DNA of 16,870 nucleotides from Flavobacterium sp. UBA7680 (lineage in GTDB: Bacteria; Bacteroidota; Bacteroidia; Flavobacteriales; Flavobacteriaceae): contig NZ_DLHA01000044.1 in assembly GCF_002482975.1 (NCBI RefSeq), forward strand, positions 1-16,870, read 5' to 3'. This document shows, one piece after another, positions 6,365 to 15,340 of the stretch. Position numbers and translations under genes: made by a program. How positions within the stretch are numbered: position 1 is the first letter of the stretch; each line of letters starts with the position of its first letter. The notes under the pieces were generated by a model, which was given only the letters and a program-made list of their open reading frames with translations, was not told the origin of the DNA and made no database searches.

Positions 6365-7999
6365 ATGCCTACACTCAACTGGATTGGAAAAGAAAAAATC
6401 ATCAATCATCACCTTGATGTCCCTTACCGTGTATTAAACCACCAATATGGGTTTACTGAAAAAGCAAAACACAAAACAGAAACCCATAGTGGCAACAAGA
6501 TCATTCATGGCGATAACCTGGAAGCTCTAAAATCCTTACTGCCAGAATACGAAGGGAAGATAAAGTGCATTTATATTGACCCGCCTTATAACACAGGCAA
6601 TGAAGGTTGGGTTTATAACGATAACGTTAGTCATCCGAAAATTCAAAAATGGTTAGGTGAAATTGTAGGCAAAGAAAGTGAAGATTTGACCAGACATGAT
6701 AAATGGCTTTGCATGATGTATCCAAGATTACAGCTATTACATCGCTTGCTCGCAGATGATGGCGCTATTTTTATCTCAATAGATGATAATGAGCAAGCGT
6801 ATCTCAAATCAATAATGGATGAAATTTTTGGACCAAAAAATTTCATTGGAAGTTTTATCATTAATACTACACCAAATGCGCGTGACTATGGTCATATAGG
6901 AAAAATGCATGAATTTGCACTTTTTTATGCAAAGAAAGAGTATACGCTAACTTCAAATATGGTTCCTGATAAAGATAAAAAATTCAAATATCAGGACGAA
7001 ATAAGTGGATTCAATATTCATCCTTTGTATAATAGTAATGTTGCATTCACACCTGACAACCGACCGAATCTATATTATCCATTCTATCTTTATCCCACCA
7101 ATATTTTAGAAAAAGACTTTTTTGAAATAGGCCTTGAGAAAAAAAATAAATCAATTGAGATATTCCCTCCAAAATCAGTAAAAGACAACGTTCAATTTGT
7201 TTGGCGGTGGGGAAAAGACAAATCTTTTTCTGAATTAAATAAAGAAATAATTGGATACAAAACCGAATCTGGAGAATATAGAGTAGTTCAGAAAATGCGT
7301 CACTCCAGTAAATTGATAAGATCAATTCAATTAGAGAAAGAACACACTAGTAGAAGAGGGACTGCAATTTTAGAAGAAATATTTTCTAAAAAAACATTTT
7401 CATTTCCAAAACCGACTGATTTAATTCAATTATTCTTACAAGTAGTTTCTGAAGAAAATGCAATTATTCTAGACTCCTTCGCGGGAAGTGGCACTACTGC
7501 CCACGCAGTTCTCAATTTAAATAAACAGGATGGCGGTAATCGCAAATTCATTTTAGTGGAACTGGAAGACTACGCCGAAACCATTACTGCCGAACGTGTA
7601 AAGCGTGTTATAAAAGGATACGGAGATACAGAAGGAACAGGCGGAAGCTTTGATTATTATACCATTGGTGAGCCTTTATTTGATGAGAACCAAAACCTGA
7701 ATGAATTAATTCCGGAAGAAAAAATCAAAGCATATATCTGGTATTCGGAAACAAGGAGCCAGTATAAACCTCAACAAGACAATCCGCATTTTCTTGGTAT
7801 CTATAATGATACCGGCTACTATTTTATTTATAATAAAAAGGAGCCGACAACCCTGGATTTTGATTCTTTAGCTGAACATATTACTGAAAAATCAGAACGA
7901 TATGTCGTATATGCCGATAACTGCTTACTACCGGAAAGTTTTTTAAGATCAACTAACATCGAATTCAAAAAAATACCACGAAACATTACCCGTTTTTAA
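6365..7999 (+). CDS. mod: Type III restriction-modification DNA methyltransferase (Mod)
   Basis: The 544-residue protein is the methylation and recognition subunit of a type III system. It transfers a methyl group from S-adenosylmethionine to adenine (N6) in a short asymmetric site and recruits Res. The catalytic motif IV, DPPYNTGN, is at 72-79, and the AdoMet-binding motif I, FAGSGTT, at 372-378. This order is that of beta-class N6-adenine methyltransferases, with the target-recognition region between them (about 150-350). I start at 6365 because MPTLNWIGKEKI is the usual Mod N-terminus; the ATG at 6338 would add nine unconserved residues. The recognition region is visibly more AT-rich than both ends, which suggests exchange of that part. 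Res follows after 45 bases on the same strand. The recognition sequence cannot be predicted. Confidence 0.95.
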   Translation: MPTLNWIGKEKIINHHLDVPYRVLNHQYGFTEKAKHKTETHSGNKIIHGDNLEALKSLLPEYEGKIKCIYIDPPYNTGNEGWVYNDNVSHPKIQKWLGEIVGKESEDLTRHDKWLCMMYPRLQLLHRLLADDGAIFISIDDNEQAYLKSIMDEIFGPKNFIGSFIINTTPNARDYGHIGKMHEFALFYAKKEYTLTSNMVPDKDKKFKYQDEISGFNIHPLYNSNVAFTPDNRPNLYYPFYLYPTNILEKDFFEIGLEKKNKSIEIFPPKSVKDNVQFVWRWGKDKSFSELNKEIIGYKTESGEYRVVQKMRHSSKLIRSIQLEKEHTSRRGTAILEEIFSKKTFSFPKPTDLIQLFLQVVSEENAIILDSFAGSGTTAHAVLNLNKQDGGNRKFILVELEDYAETITAERVKRVIKGYGDTEGTGGSFDYYTIGEPLFDENQNLNELIPEEKIKAYIWYSETRSQYKPQQDNPHFLGIYNDTGYYFIYNKKEPTTLDFDSLAEHITEKSERYVVYADNCLLPESFLRSTNIEFKKIPRNITRF

Positions 8000-8001
8000 A
8001 C

Positions 8002-8025
8002 GTCGCTTCGAGCGTAGTCTAGAAG
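8002..8025. repeat. REP-like element between mod and res
   Basis: The short mod-res gap contains TTCGAGCGTAGTC (8007-8019), with GTC five bases before it and CTTC...GAAG arms (8006-8009 and 8021-8024) that can form a small hairpin. The same 13 bases, with the same upstream GTC spacing, occur inside cas1 at 15439-15451. I recall similar sequences as frequent intergenic repeats in Bacteroidota, but a genome-wide count is needed to confirm that here. Confidence 0.6.
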
Positions 8026-8044
8026 CAACATTATATATTATATT

Positions 8045-10687
8045 ATGGAATTAAAACCCTACCAAAAACAGGTTATTGATCACCTGAATGGTTATTTCAA
8101 TTATCTACAGGAAGATAAACATCCTGCCAAAGCCTTTAACCGCTATTGGGAAGACAAAGCCGGTATGTATAATCCGCTCAGCGGCGATGGCATGCGTCCT
8201 TATAAAGATAATGTTCCGGAGGCAGTTCATTTAAGCATTAAAGTGCCAACGGCCGGTGGCAAAACCTTTATTGCCTGCAATGCCATTAAAACAATCTTTG
8301 ATGCGATGCCACACCAAAAAACAAAAGCGGTGGTATGGCTCGTGCCATGGAGTAATTTATTGGATCAAACGGTTAAAAATTTATCCGATCCCGATCATCC
8401 GTATTGTCAGAAATTGAACAGCTTATTTAATAACCGTCTTAGCGTTTACGAAAAAAAAGACTTGTTACAAGGTGCAAGTTTTAATCCTTCTATTGTTCAG
8501 GAGCAATTAAGCATTATGGTGTTGAATTTTGCATCAGTACGTGCAAAAAATAAAGATGACCGAAAAATATTTGAACAGAATGGTGCACTTGCTGTTTTTT
8601 CGCAAACGTATAAAAACAAATTACATGTGCTGGAAAACACAGATGAAACGGCGCTGATTAATGTAATACGAAGTTTGAACCCAATTTTAGTGGTTGATGA
8701 AAGCCATAATGCAGAAAGTGACTTAAGCGTTGAAATGCTGCAGAACCTGAACCCAAGTTTTATTCTGGATTTAACGGCCACGCCAAAAGAAAATGCTAAT
8801 GTCATCAGTTTGGTTTCTGCTATGGAATTAAAAAAAGAAAACATGGTGAAACTTCCCGTTATTGTATATAATCATGAAAGCATTGAAGGCGTTATAGAAA
8901 GTGCCATTCATTTACAGCACAAACTGGAAACCGAGGCGTTGGAAATGCAAGCAAACGGAGGCAAATATATTCGTCCTATTGTTTTGTTCCAGGCACAATC
9001 AAAGGGGAAAGAAGAAAATATGACGTTTCATAAGCTCAAACAACAACTCATTAAGATTGGCATAAACGAAGAAAAAATAAAAATAAAAACAGCCGACATC
9101 AATGAGTTAAAACAAGTTGATTTACTCAGTAAAGACTGTCCTGTGCGTTACATCATTACTGTAAATGCTTTAAAAGAAGGATGGGATTGCCCCTTTGCGT
9201 ACATTCTTGCTTCATTGGCCGACAGGTCTTCACAAACAGATGTAACACAAATCCTTGGTCGTGTACTGCGCCAACCTTATGTCATGAAACATAAAAACCC
9301 CATGCTGAACGTTTCCTATGTATTAACTTCTTCTTCCAAATTTCATGAGACGCTTAACTCGATTATAAAAGGCTTACAGGATTGTGGCTTTAGTGAAAAT
9401 GATTACCGTGGAAAAGATGTTATGCCTGAAAACATAAAAGAAGAAATTACACAAACAATACCTGAAAACAAATCACAAAAAGAAACCAAACAGCCCTTTA
9501 ATGAGATCACCGAAATATTTGACCCAAAAAAAATTTCAGTTGATATCAATACTAAAAAAACAGTTTCAAAACCTGTTATTGCCGATATAGAATCAATTGC
9601 AATTAAACAGAGCCAGGAAATGGATCAACAAATATCAAATCAGGATGATACAGATTATATTATTCAAAACCTTTCAGAATTGGGAATTAAAGCAACATAT
9701 TATAAAATGCGTGAAAGCGTTGAGGCACAGGCAAAACAAATTACGCTTCCAAAATTTATCATCAAAGTAAAAAATCTTGAAAAATTTGACCTCGAAAATG
9801 ATTCGGTATTACTTGACAGAGCAAACTTATTAAAAGGCTTTAAGTTATCCGACAAAGGGCATGATATTAAATTTGAAAGCATTGTATCTGAATTATATAA
9901 AATTGATACGGAAGAAATACGAAACGGAGAATACCGGATGAGCTCCTATAAGTTTGAAAATCCACAATTACAGGAGCAAGTGGCAGAATATATTTTAGCT
10001 AAACCCAAAGAAGGCCAGGTAAAAGATATTATGCACCGTGTTGTAAAACAAATAGGCGACATGTACCCAATTCCTGATGCCGATATAAAAAAATATGTTG
10101 GGCGTATTTTGGAAGATATGTCCACAGAACAACTGCGTGATTTTTTACAACATCAATTATCTTATACCGACCTGATTAAACAAAAAATAAAATTACTGGC
10201 TGATGGACATGCAGAACTGATTTTTAATGAATGGATAGATATTGGAAAGATTAACACACAAACCGCATGGAAATTGCCCGCCATGATTATTCCCGTAAAA
10301 ACCTCTGCCAACATTAGCAATTCATTATATACGCATGAAGGCGATATGAATGGGTTGGAACTGCAATTTATTATGGAAATAGCCAACTACCCAAATATTG
10401 CTTTTTGGCACCGCAATCTTGGAAAAGGGAAAGGCTTTTCATTGAATGGCTATAAATCTGAACATTATCCCGATTTTATTTTAGTAACTAAAAACAACAA
10501 GGTTATTTTGGTAGAGACAAAAGGCGGTGACCGTGACAATTCGGATAGTGAAGCCAAACTGCGTCTCGGCAAAAAGTGGGCGGAGCTTTCAGGTCCCGAT
10601 TATAAATACCTGATGGTATTTGACAAAAATGCTATTGAAGGCGCTTATAATTTGGACAAGGCTAAAGAATTGATCAAACAAATGTAG
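8045..10687 (+). CDS. res: Type III restriction enzyme, helicase-nuclease subunit (Res)
   Basis: The 880-residue protein is the ATP-dependent translocase and endonuclease partner of Mod. Superfamily 2 motifs appear in order: Walker A PTAGGKT with Lys73, Walker B/DEAH-like VDESH with Asp218-Glu219, motif III TATP at 244-247, and motif VI QILGRVLRQ with Arg406 and Arg409. A PD-(D/E)xK nuclease lies near the C-terminus: Pro809-Asp810 followed by Glu824-Thr-Lys826 (YPDFIL, then LVETKGG). All catalytic residues are present, so the enzyme looks functional. The ATG at 8045 fits the MELKPYQKQVIDHL start. It forms an operon with mod, separated only by a short repeat-bearing gap. Residues about 460-530, between the helicase and C-terminal parts, are lysine/glutamate-rich and low in complexity, like a linker. 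Confidence 0.95.
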   Translation: MELKPYQKQVIDHLNGYFNYLQEDKHPAKAFNRYWEDKAGMYNPLSGDGMRPYKDNVPEAVHLSIKVPTAGGKTFIACNAIKTIFDAMPHQKTKAVVWLVPWSNLLDQTVKNLSDPDHPYCQKLNSLFNNRLSVYEKKDLLQGASFNPSIVQEQLSIMVLNFASVRAKNKDDRKIFEQNGALAVFSQTYKNKLHVLENTDETALINVIRSLNPILVVDESHNAESDLSVEMLQNLNPSFILDLTATPKENANVISLVSAMELKKENMVKLPVIVYNHESIEGVIESAIHLQHKLETEALEMQANGGKYIRPIVLFQAQSKGKEENMTFHKLKQQLIKIGINEEKIKIKTADINELKQVDLLSKDCPVRYIITVNALKEGWDCPFAYILASLADRSSQTDVTQILGRVLRQPYVMKHKNPMLNVSYVLTSSSKFHETLNSIIKGLQDCGFSENDYRGKDVMPENIKEEITQTIPENKSQKETKQPFNEITEIFDPKKISVDINTKKTVSKPVIADIESIAIKQSQEMDQQISNQDDTDYIIQNLSELGIKATYYKMRESVEAQAKQITLPKFIIKVKNLEKFDLENDSVLLDRANLLKGFKLSDKGHDIKFESIVSELYKIDTEEIRNGEYRMSSYKFENPQLQEQVAEYILAKPKEGQVKDIMHRVVKQIGDMYPIPDADIKKYVGRILEDMSTEQLRDFLQHQLSYTDLIKQKIKLLADGHAELIFNEWIDIGKINTQTAWKLPAMIIPVKTSANISNSLYTHEGDMNGLELQFIMEIANYPNIAFWHRNLGKGKGFSLNGYKSEHYPDFILVTKNNKVILVETKGGDRDNSDSEAKLRLGKKWAELSGPDYKYLMVFDKNAIEGAYNLDKAKELIKQM

Positions 10688-10716
10688 ATTAAATAATATC
10701 AACCAATAAAAAAACT

Positions 10717-10965
10717 ATGGCAACAACCGTTTATTCTTTAAAGAAAAAAGCAAACACAGATGAAATGCACGTATTTGAGTGCGCTCCTACTTTTTCTGGT
10801 TTCTGCGCTTGCAACCAAAAATCCATATGTGGCAAGATGGATAAATCAGAACATCACCTGGATATATTTTCATGTGTAAGTGAGGATACTGCTAGAGAAG
10901 GAAGTGCACAAAGAGGAAGAAAAGTTTGTGGCACGTGCGTTAGTAAATTGTACACTACTTATTAA
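10717..10965 (+). CDS. Small cysteine-rich protein of unknown function
   Basis: The 82-residue product has seven cysteines (22, 30, 32, 38, 53, 71, 74), including CAC, SICGKM and the terminal VCGTCVSKLYTTY. There is no signal peptide or membrane segment, so a cytoplasmic metal-binding (zinc-ribbon-like) fold is plausible, but no catalytic motif is visible. The organised motifs, basic N-terminus and clean ATG and stop make it a real gene rather than a chance frame. I recall similar small proteins in other Bacteroidota but know no function. It lies 29 bases after res on the same strand and may be the third gene of that operon. It is followed at once by the antisense tracrRNA region of the CRISPR locus, so it sits between two defence systems. 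A link with either is an inference from position only. Confidence 0.72.
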   Translation: MATTVYSLKKKANTDEMHVFECAPTFSGFCACNQKSICGKMDKSEHHLDIFSCVSEDTAREGSAQRGRKVCGTCVSKLYTTY

Positions 10966-10996
10966 GTATCAAAAATATGTTTTATATTTATTATAC

Positions 10997-11024
10997 AAAA
11001 AAAGCGAGAGTTGCCTCCCGCTTT
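10997..11024 (-). terminator. Minus-strand Rho-independent terminator
   Basis: AAAGCG (11001-11006) pairs with CGCTTT (11019-11024), and GAG (11008-11010) with CTC (11015-11017), around a TTGC loop with one A-C mismatch. Seven As (10997-11003) give a strong T-run on the minus strand only. It lies downstream of the tracrRNA terminator, so it could catch read-through. It may also weakly end the small cysteine-rich gene on the plus strand, where only AGATGTTTT follows. Confidence 0.7.
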
Positions 11025-11083
11025 AGATGTTTTCATAATGGAGTTGATTTAAATAAACGTTAGAAATAAAAAATACATTAAAT

Positions 11084-11155
11084 AAAAAAATCCCACGGAG
11101 TACGCAGGATTTAAGAATTATCTTCGGCTTATAGCCTTATTGTGATAAGCTTTCG
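11084..11155 (-). ncRNA. tracrRNA candidate, antisense to the cas9 upstream region
   Basis: Read on the minus strand, the segment has the order expected of a type II-C tracrRNA. First comes an anti-repeat, CGAAAGCTTATCACAAT (11155-11139). Directly after it is AAGGCTATAAGCC, whose GGCT and AGCC arms form a nexus hairpin (11136-11126). A linker leads to a terminal hairpin, ATCCTGCG (11110-11103) with CGTGGGAT (11097-11090, two G-T pairs), and a run of seven Ts (11090-11084). The junction CACAAT-AAGG is the same arrangement as in the Neisseria Cas9 tracrRNA. The anti-repeat can pair with the candidate repeat start at 16831: ATCACAAT with GTTGTGGT, and CGAAA with TTTCG, around a bulged GCTT. The predicted RNA is only about 72 bases. 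The 5' end is placed from the -7 box at 11166-11159. Confidence 0.75.
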
Positions 11156-11158
11156 GTA

Positions 11159-11166
11159 CAAAGCTA
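11159..11166 (-). promoter_or_regulatory. TAnnTTTG -7 box for the tracrRNA
   Basis: On the minus strand this reads TAGCTTTG, a perfect Bacteroidota -7 element, placed so that transcription would begin at about 11153-11155, exactly at the anti-repeat. I see no good -33 TTG at the expected distance, only T-rich DNA. The box lies 25 bases before the cas9 ATG and inside an inverted repeat, AGCTTT (11148-11153) and AAAGCT (11160-11165), which also covers the predicted start of the RNA. Confidence 0.5.
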
Positions 11167-11190
11167 AATAAAAAATTGAAATAAAAAAAT

Positions 11191-14100
11191 ATGGAAAAAA
11201 TTTTAGGTGTTGATTTAGGAACAAATAGTATTGGATGGGCAATTAGAGATTTAAACGAAAATGAAAACCAAATAATTGACAAGGGAGTACTAACCTTTGA
11301 TAAAGGAGTTGCTGAAGATAAATCAGGCGAACATCCTATGGTACAAAAACGAACGGATGCAAGAGGAATTAGAAGAAACTATCAGGCTGAAAAATACAGA
11401 AAATGGGAATTATTAAAAATTCTTATCGAAAACAAAATGTGTCCACTTTCAATTGATGAATTGAATGAATGGCGACATTACTCAAAACCATTTGGTAGAA
11501 AATATCCTAAATCTGAAAAATTCATACAATGGCTAAGATTTGACTTTGATGGGGATGGAAAGACTGATTTTGAAAGATTTGGATTTAGTAAGCATGAAAG
11601 CTATTACTTATTTCGTAGCTTAATTGTTGATGAAACAAAAAAAGAAATTTTTAAAAAAGAACCATATATAATTGGAAGAATACTATATCTTCTAGTTCAG
11701 AGAAGAGGTTATAATGACGGAAGCGAAATAGATGAAAATGAAAAAAATGAATTAAGTAAAACTATTATGAAAGGTGGCGGGGACGCTGGCGCTTTAGGAG
11801 CGAATGAAATAGAACCTTTTATAGAAAAATACAAAACCCTAGGAGCTGCGCTATATCATATACAAAAAGAACAAAAAGTAAGAATTAGAAAACGATATAA
11901 TCTAAGAAGCAGATATGAAGCTGAATTGAAAGAAATATGTAGAGTTCAAAATATTGAACACCTTTATAAATTATTTTGGAAATCAATTATTTGGCAACGA
12001 CCGTTAAGAGGACAAAAAGGTCTAGTTGGCATTTGCACCTTTGAACAAAATAAACGCAGATGTCCAATTAGCCATCCTCTGTATGAAGAATATCGTACAT
12101 GGGTATTTATAAATAATTTGAAAATAAAACCGATCGATGATTGTGATACTGGTAATAAAAAAATTCAAGAGATATTGAGCTCTATAGTATACCCAGAGTT
12201 TTATAGGGCTTCTCCCGATTTTAAATTGTCAGTAATCAAGAAGAAATTAGAAAAAGTAGGTTATTTCATAACTGCTAAATTTCCTGACGATACCAAAGTT
12301 AATACTGTACAATTTTTGTATAGAATTCAAGAGATTTTTGGCGATGAATGGAAAGATAAATTAGGTTGGCAAAATTTAATCGAAAACAAACCTAAAGATT
12401 TAGATTGTAATTATAATATAGAAGACCTTTGGCATTTACATTTTGTTAAAACAACAAACAAAAATACTGGGGAAACTGGGACCGATTTTTTAAACCGTTT
12501 TGCCGTAGAAAAACTATCATTAAATGAAGATGAGGCTAAATCTTTTTCAAAAATACGCTTACAACAGGGTTATGCAACCCTAAGTGTAAATGCAATCAAG
12601 AAAATTGTCCCATACTTACAAAAAGGCTTTATATACAGTGAAGCAATTTACATGGCAAATTTACCAAAAGTACTTGGTAGAAATGAAATTACAGAAACAG
12701 ACATACAACATTTTTCTCAAGAAGTAAGTGCAATAATACAAAATGATAAACTACAAAATAAATATATTCAGACTGTAAATGAACTCATTAGTGACCAATT
12801 GAATGCAGAAGCAGATACTCGTTTTGGAATGGATGAATCATATCAATTAGATGAAAGTGATTTAACAGACATTGAAAATAAATTGCTTTTAGTATTTGGG
12901 CATGTTTCATGGAACAAACTTAGTAATATAGAAAGACAAGATGCTCTAAATTTTGTGAGTAATAAATATCTAGCCTTTCTACAAAAAAAGATTTACTCTA
13001 AAAATGTATTTGAAAAGCCGAAGCGATTACATGACAAAATATTCAATTGGATAAGTGAAACATATGGAATTAAATTAGAAAATAAAAAATATTTATGGCA
13101 TCCTTCTGAGCAAGAAACTTATAAAAAAGCAATTGAAAAAAATGGCTTAAAATATTTAGGCAGCCCAGAGCCAATTAGTAAAGGATTTAAGAATCCAATG
13201 GCATTGAAGACTTTACATAAATTGAAAAAATTAATTAATTATTTAATTGAAACAAAGAAGATTGATGAAGAGACTAGAATTGTTATAGAAATAGCTAGAG
13301 AATTAAATGACACGAATAAGCGCAAAGCGATTGAGCGTTGGCAAAGAGAAAGGGAAGCTCAAAATGTTACTTACAGAAAGCAAATTATAGAAATTAACAA
13401 AGAGTGTAAAACTTCATTTGATGAAAATGATAAAAATTTGATAGATAAAATAAGATTATGGGAAGAACAAAATAGAAGATGTATTTATACAGGAAAATCA
13501 ATAGGTTTATGTGATATCCTTGATGGAAGTAAATATGATTATGAACACAGTATACCTGCAAGTATGAGTTTTGACAATGAATTAAAAAATTTAACAATTG
13601 CAGACAAAACATATAACCAACAAATTAAAGGCAAAAAACTACCTACTGAGTGTCCTAATTATGATATTGAATATGTATATAATGGAGTGAAATATGAACC
13701 AATAATAAACACTTTACAGAGTATCTTTGGTAAATTAATAATAGAAGAAAAAACTATAAAAGGAAAAAAAGTTACTAAAAGTAATTTTAAAAAAATCATT
13801 GATTTAGAGAAAATTTATCAGGAATGGAAGGACAAAACTTCAGAAGATAAAGAAATAAGAGACAATATTATTATCAAACGTCATTATCTGAAAATGGAGT
13901 TAGATTATTGGCGCTATAAACTTCAAACTTTTACAATAACTGAATATAAAGCTGGATGGCGAAATAGCCAGTTAAGGGATACTCAAACTATTACTAAATA
14001 TGCTTTACCTTTTTTGAAAACCGTGTTTAAAAAAGTAGAAGTTCAAAAAGGGAATATCACATCAGACTTTCGAAAAATATTTAAAATACAACCTCGTTTA

Positions 14101-15330
14101 GAAAAAAAGGAACGCACCAAACATAGTCACCATGCTATTGACGCGGCAGTTCTAACACTAATACCACCTGCTACTATACGTGATAAAATTTTAGCTAAAT
14201 ATAATGAAGCAAATGAAATAAATACAGGTTATCATGAAACGCCAAGACAATGGACTAATTTTAAAACCTCACACATCATAAATATAGAAAATGAAATTTT
14301 AATCAATTATTTACCAGAACATCGCACACTTATAGCTACCAAAAAGAATGTTCGTAAACGAGGAGAAGTGCAATTTGTAAAAGAAAAGTCAAATGATGGA
14401 AAATGGCATTATAAAATAGATGAGAAGGGTAAAAAAATACCATTGGTAGCTAAAGGTGATAGCATTAGAGGGCAGTTACACAAAGACAGTTTTTTCGGTG
14501 CTATAAAAAGTGGGAAAGAAATTATATTAGTAGAACGCTATCCCATTTCATCTTTCACTAATATAAACGATTGTAAACACATTGTAGATGATAAAGTCAG
14601 GGAGTTAGTTCAAAATGAATTACAAAAAAGAATGGACTCAGGCTTAAGTTTTGACAAGGCTAAATTAGAACCCGTACCTTTTCATAAAGGCAATGAAGTA
14701 ATTAAGAAAGTTCGTTGCAAAGTTGCTGCTGGAAGAGGTTATTTAACTACAGAAAGGGCTATAGCAATTCACCAACATGACTTCAAATCTAAAAAAGAAT
14801 ATAAACATCATATCTATGCTCAAAATGATACAAATACTTTTTGTCTGTACTATGAAAATACAATTGATAAAAAAATAAACAGAGCATTTAGAATAATGGG
14901 ATTATTTGAACTAGCACAATTGAGTATAAAAAACGAAAATGAACTACTAAATGAACCCTATTATAATAATATTATCACGGGCAAAGGAAAAAACACAACA
15001 GAAATCCCTTTAGTTCACATACTTAAAGTTGGAGTAAAATGTATTTTTTATGACGAAACTTTAGAAGAGTTAAAGGACCTAAATCATAAAATCATACTAG
15101 GGCGTTTATTTCGTATCTACAAATTTAATGAGATAGGAGTTACAAGATACATTTATTTACAAAACCATCTAGAGGCAAGAAAAAATGATGAGTTAGGTAA
15201 TGGAGATACAGAGTTTAAAAAGGATAAATATCATTCCAGATTAATGATTGGGGCAGATAAATTTAATTGTGCAATAGAAAATAGAGATTTTGAAATAAAA
15301 CTCGATGGTACAATAAATTGGTTATTTTAA
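11191..15330 (+). CDS. cas9: Cas9, type II-C CRISPR effector nuclease
   Basis: The 1379-residue protein is the RNA-guided, double-strand-cutting effector. Domains in order are RuvC-I (ILGVDLGTNSIGWA, Asp8), an arginine-rich bridge helix (RTDARGIRRNYQAEKYRK, 54-71) and a REC lobe to about 690. RuvC-II follows (IVIEIAREL, Glu700), then HNH (YDYEHSIPASMSFDN, His786, with Asn809 in YNQQIKGKK), RuvC-III (HSHHAIDAAV, His981 and Asp984), and a WED/PAM-interacting region with RGQLHKDSFFGAIK (1093-1106). All nuclease residues are intact. With only cas1 and cas2 following and no csn2 or cas4, the system is type II-C; the length is typical of the large Bacteroidota members. An acidic loop, DFDGDGKTDFE (118-128), in the REC lobe resembles a calcium-binding loop. 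The gene looks more AT-rich than cas1 and cas2. PAM preference cannot be read from sequence. Confidence 0.98.
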   Translation: MEKILGVDLGTNSIGWAIRDLNENENQIIDKGVLTFDKGVAEDKSGEHPMVQKRTDARGIRRNYQAEKYRKWELLKILIENKMCPLSIDELNEWRHYSKPFGRKYPKSEKFIQWLRFDFDGDGKTDFERFGFSKHESYYLFRSLIVDETKKEIFKKEPYIIGRILYLLVQRRGYNDGSEIDENEKNELSKTIMKGGGDAGALGANEIEPFIEKYKTLGAALYHIQKEQKVRIRKRYNLRSRYEAELKEICRVQNIEHLYKLFWKSIIWQRPLRGQKGLVGICTFEQNKRRCPISHPLYEEYRTWVFINNLKIKPIDDCDTGNKKIQEILSSIVYPEFYRASPDFKLSVIKKKLEKVGYFITAKFPDDTKVNTVQFLYRIQEIFGDEWKDKLGWQNLIENKPKDLDCNYNIEDLWHLHFVKTTNKNTGETGTDFLNRFAVEKLSLNEDEAKSFSKIRLQQGYATLSVNAIKKIVPYLQKGFIYSEAIYMANLPKVLGRNEITETDIQHFSQEVSAIIQNDKLQNKYIQTVNELISDQLNAEADTRFGMDESYQLDESDLTDIENKLLLVFGHVSWNKLSNIERQDALNFVSNKYLAFLQKKIYSKNVFEKPKRLHDKIFNWISETYGIKLENKKYLWHPSEQETYKKAIEKNGLKYLGSPEPISKGFKNPMALKTLHKLKKLINYLIETKKIDEETRIVIEIARELNDTNKRKAIERWQREREAQNVTYRKQIIEINKECKTSFDENDKNLIDKIRLWEEQNRRCIYTGKSIGLCDILDGSKYDYEHSIPASMSFDNELKNLTIADKTYNQQIKGKKLPTECPNYDIEYVYNGVKYEPIINTLQSIFGKLIIEEKTIKGKKVTKSNFKKIIDLEKIYQEWKDKTSEDKEIRDNIIIKRHYLKMELDYWRYKLQTFTITEYKAGWRNSQLRDTQTITKYALPFLKTVFKKVEVQKGNITSDFRKIFKIQPRLEKKERTKHSHHAIDAAVLTLIPPATIRDKILAKYNEANEINTGYHETPRQWTNFKTSHIINIENEILINYLPEHRTLIATKKNVRKRGEVQFVKEKSNDGKWHYKIDEKGKKIPLVAKGDSIRGQLHKDSFFGAIKSGKEIILVERYPISSFTNINDCKHIVDDKVRELVQNELQKRMDSGLSFDKAKLEPVPFHKGNEVIKKVRCKVAAGRGYLTTERAIAIHQHDFKSKKEYKHHIYAQNDTNTFCLYYENTIDKKINRAFRIMGLFELAQLSIKNENELLNEPYYNNIITGKGKNTTEIPLVHILKVGVKCIFYDETLEELKDLNHKIILGRLFRIYKFNEIGVTRYIYLQNHLEARKNDELGNGDTEFKKDKYHSRLMIGADKFNCAIENRDFEIKLDGTINWLF

Positions 15331-15340
15331 TTTAAATCAA

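Noticed and set aside
13394..13612. A 72-residue minus-strand frame inside cas9
   Set aside because: It lies wholly opposite conserved HNH-coding sequence, and its translation is low-complexity hydrophobic residues.
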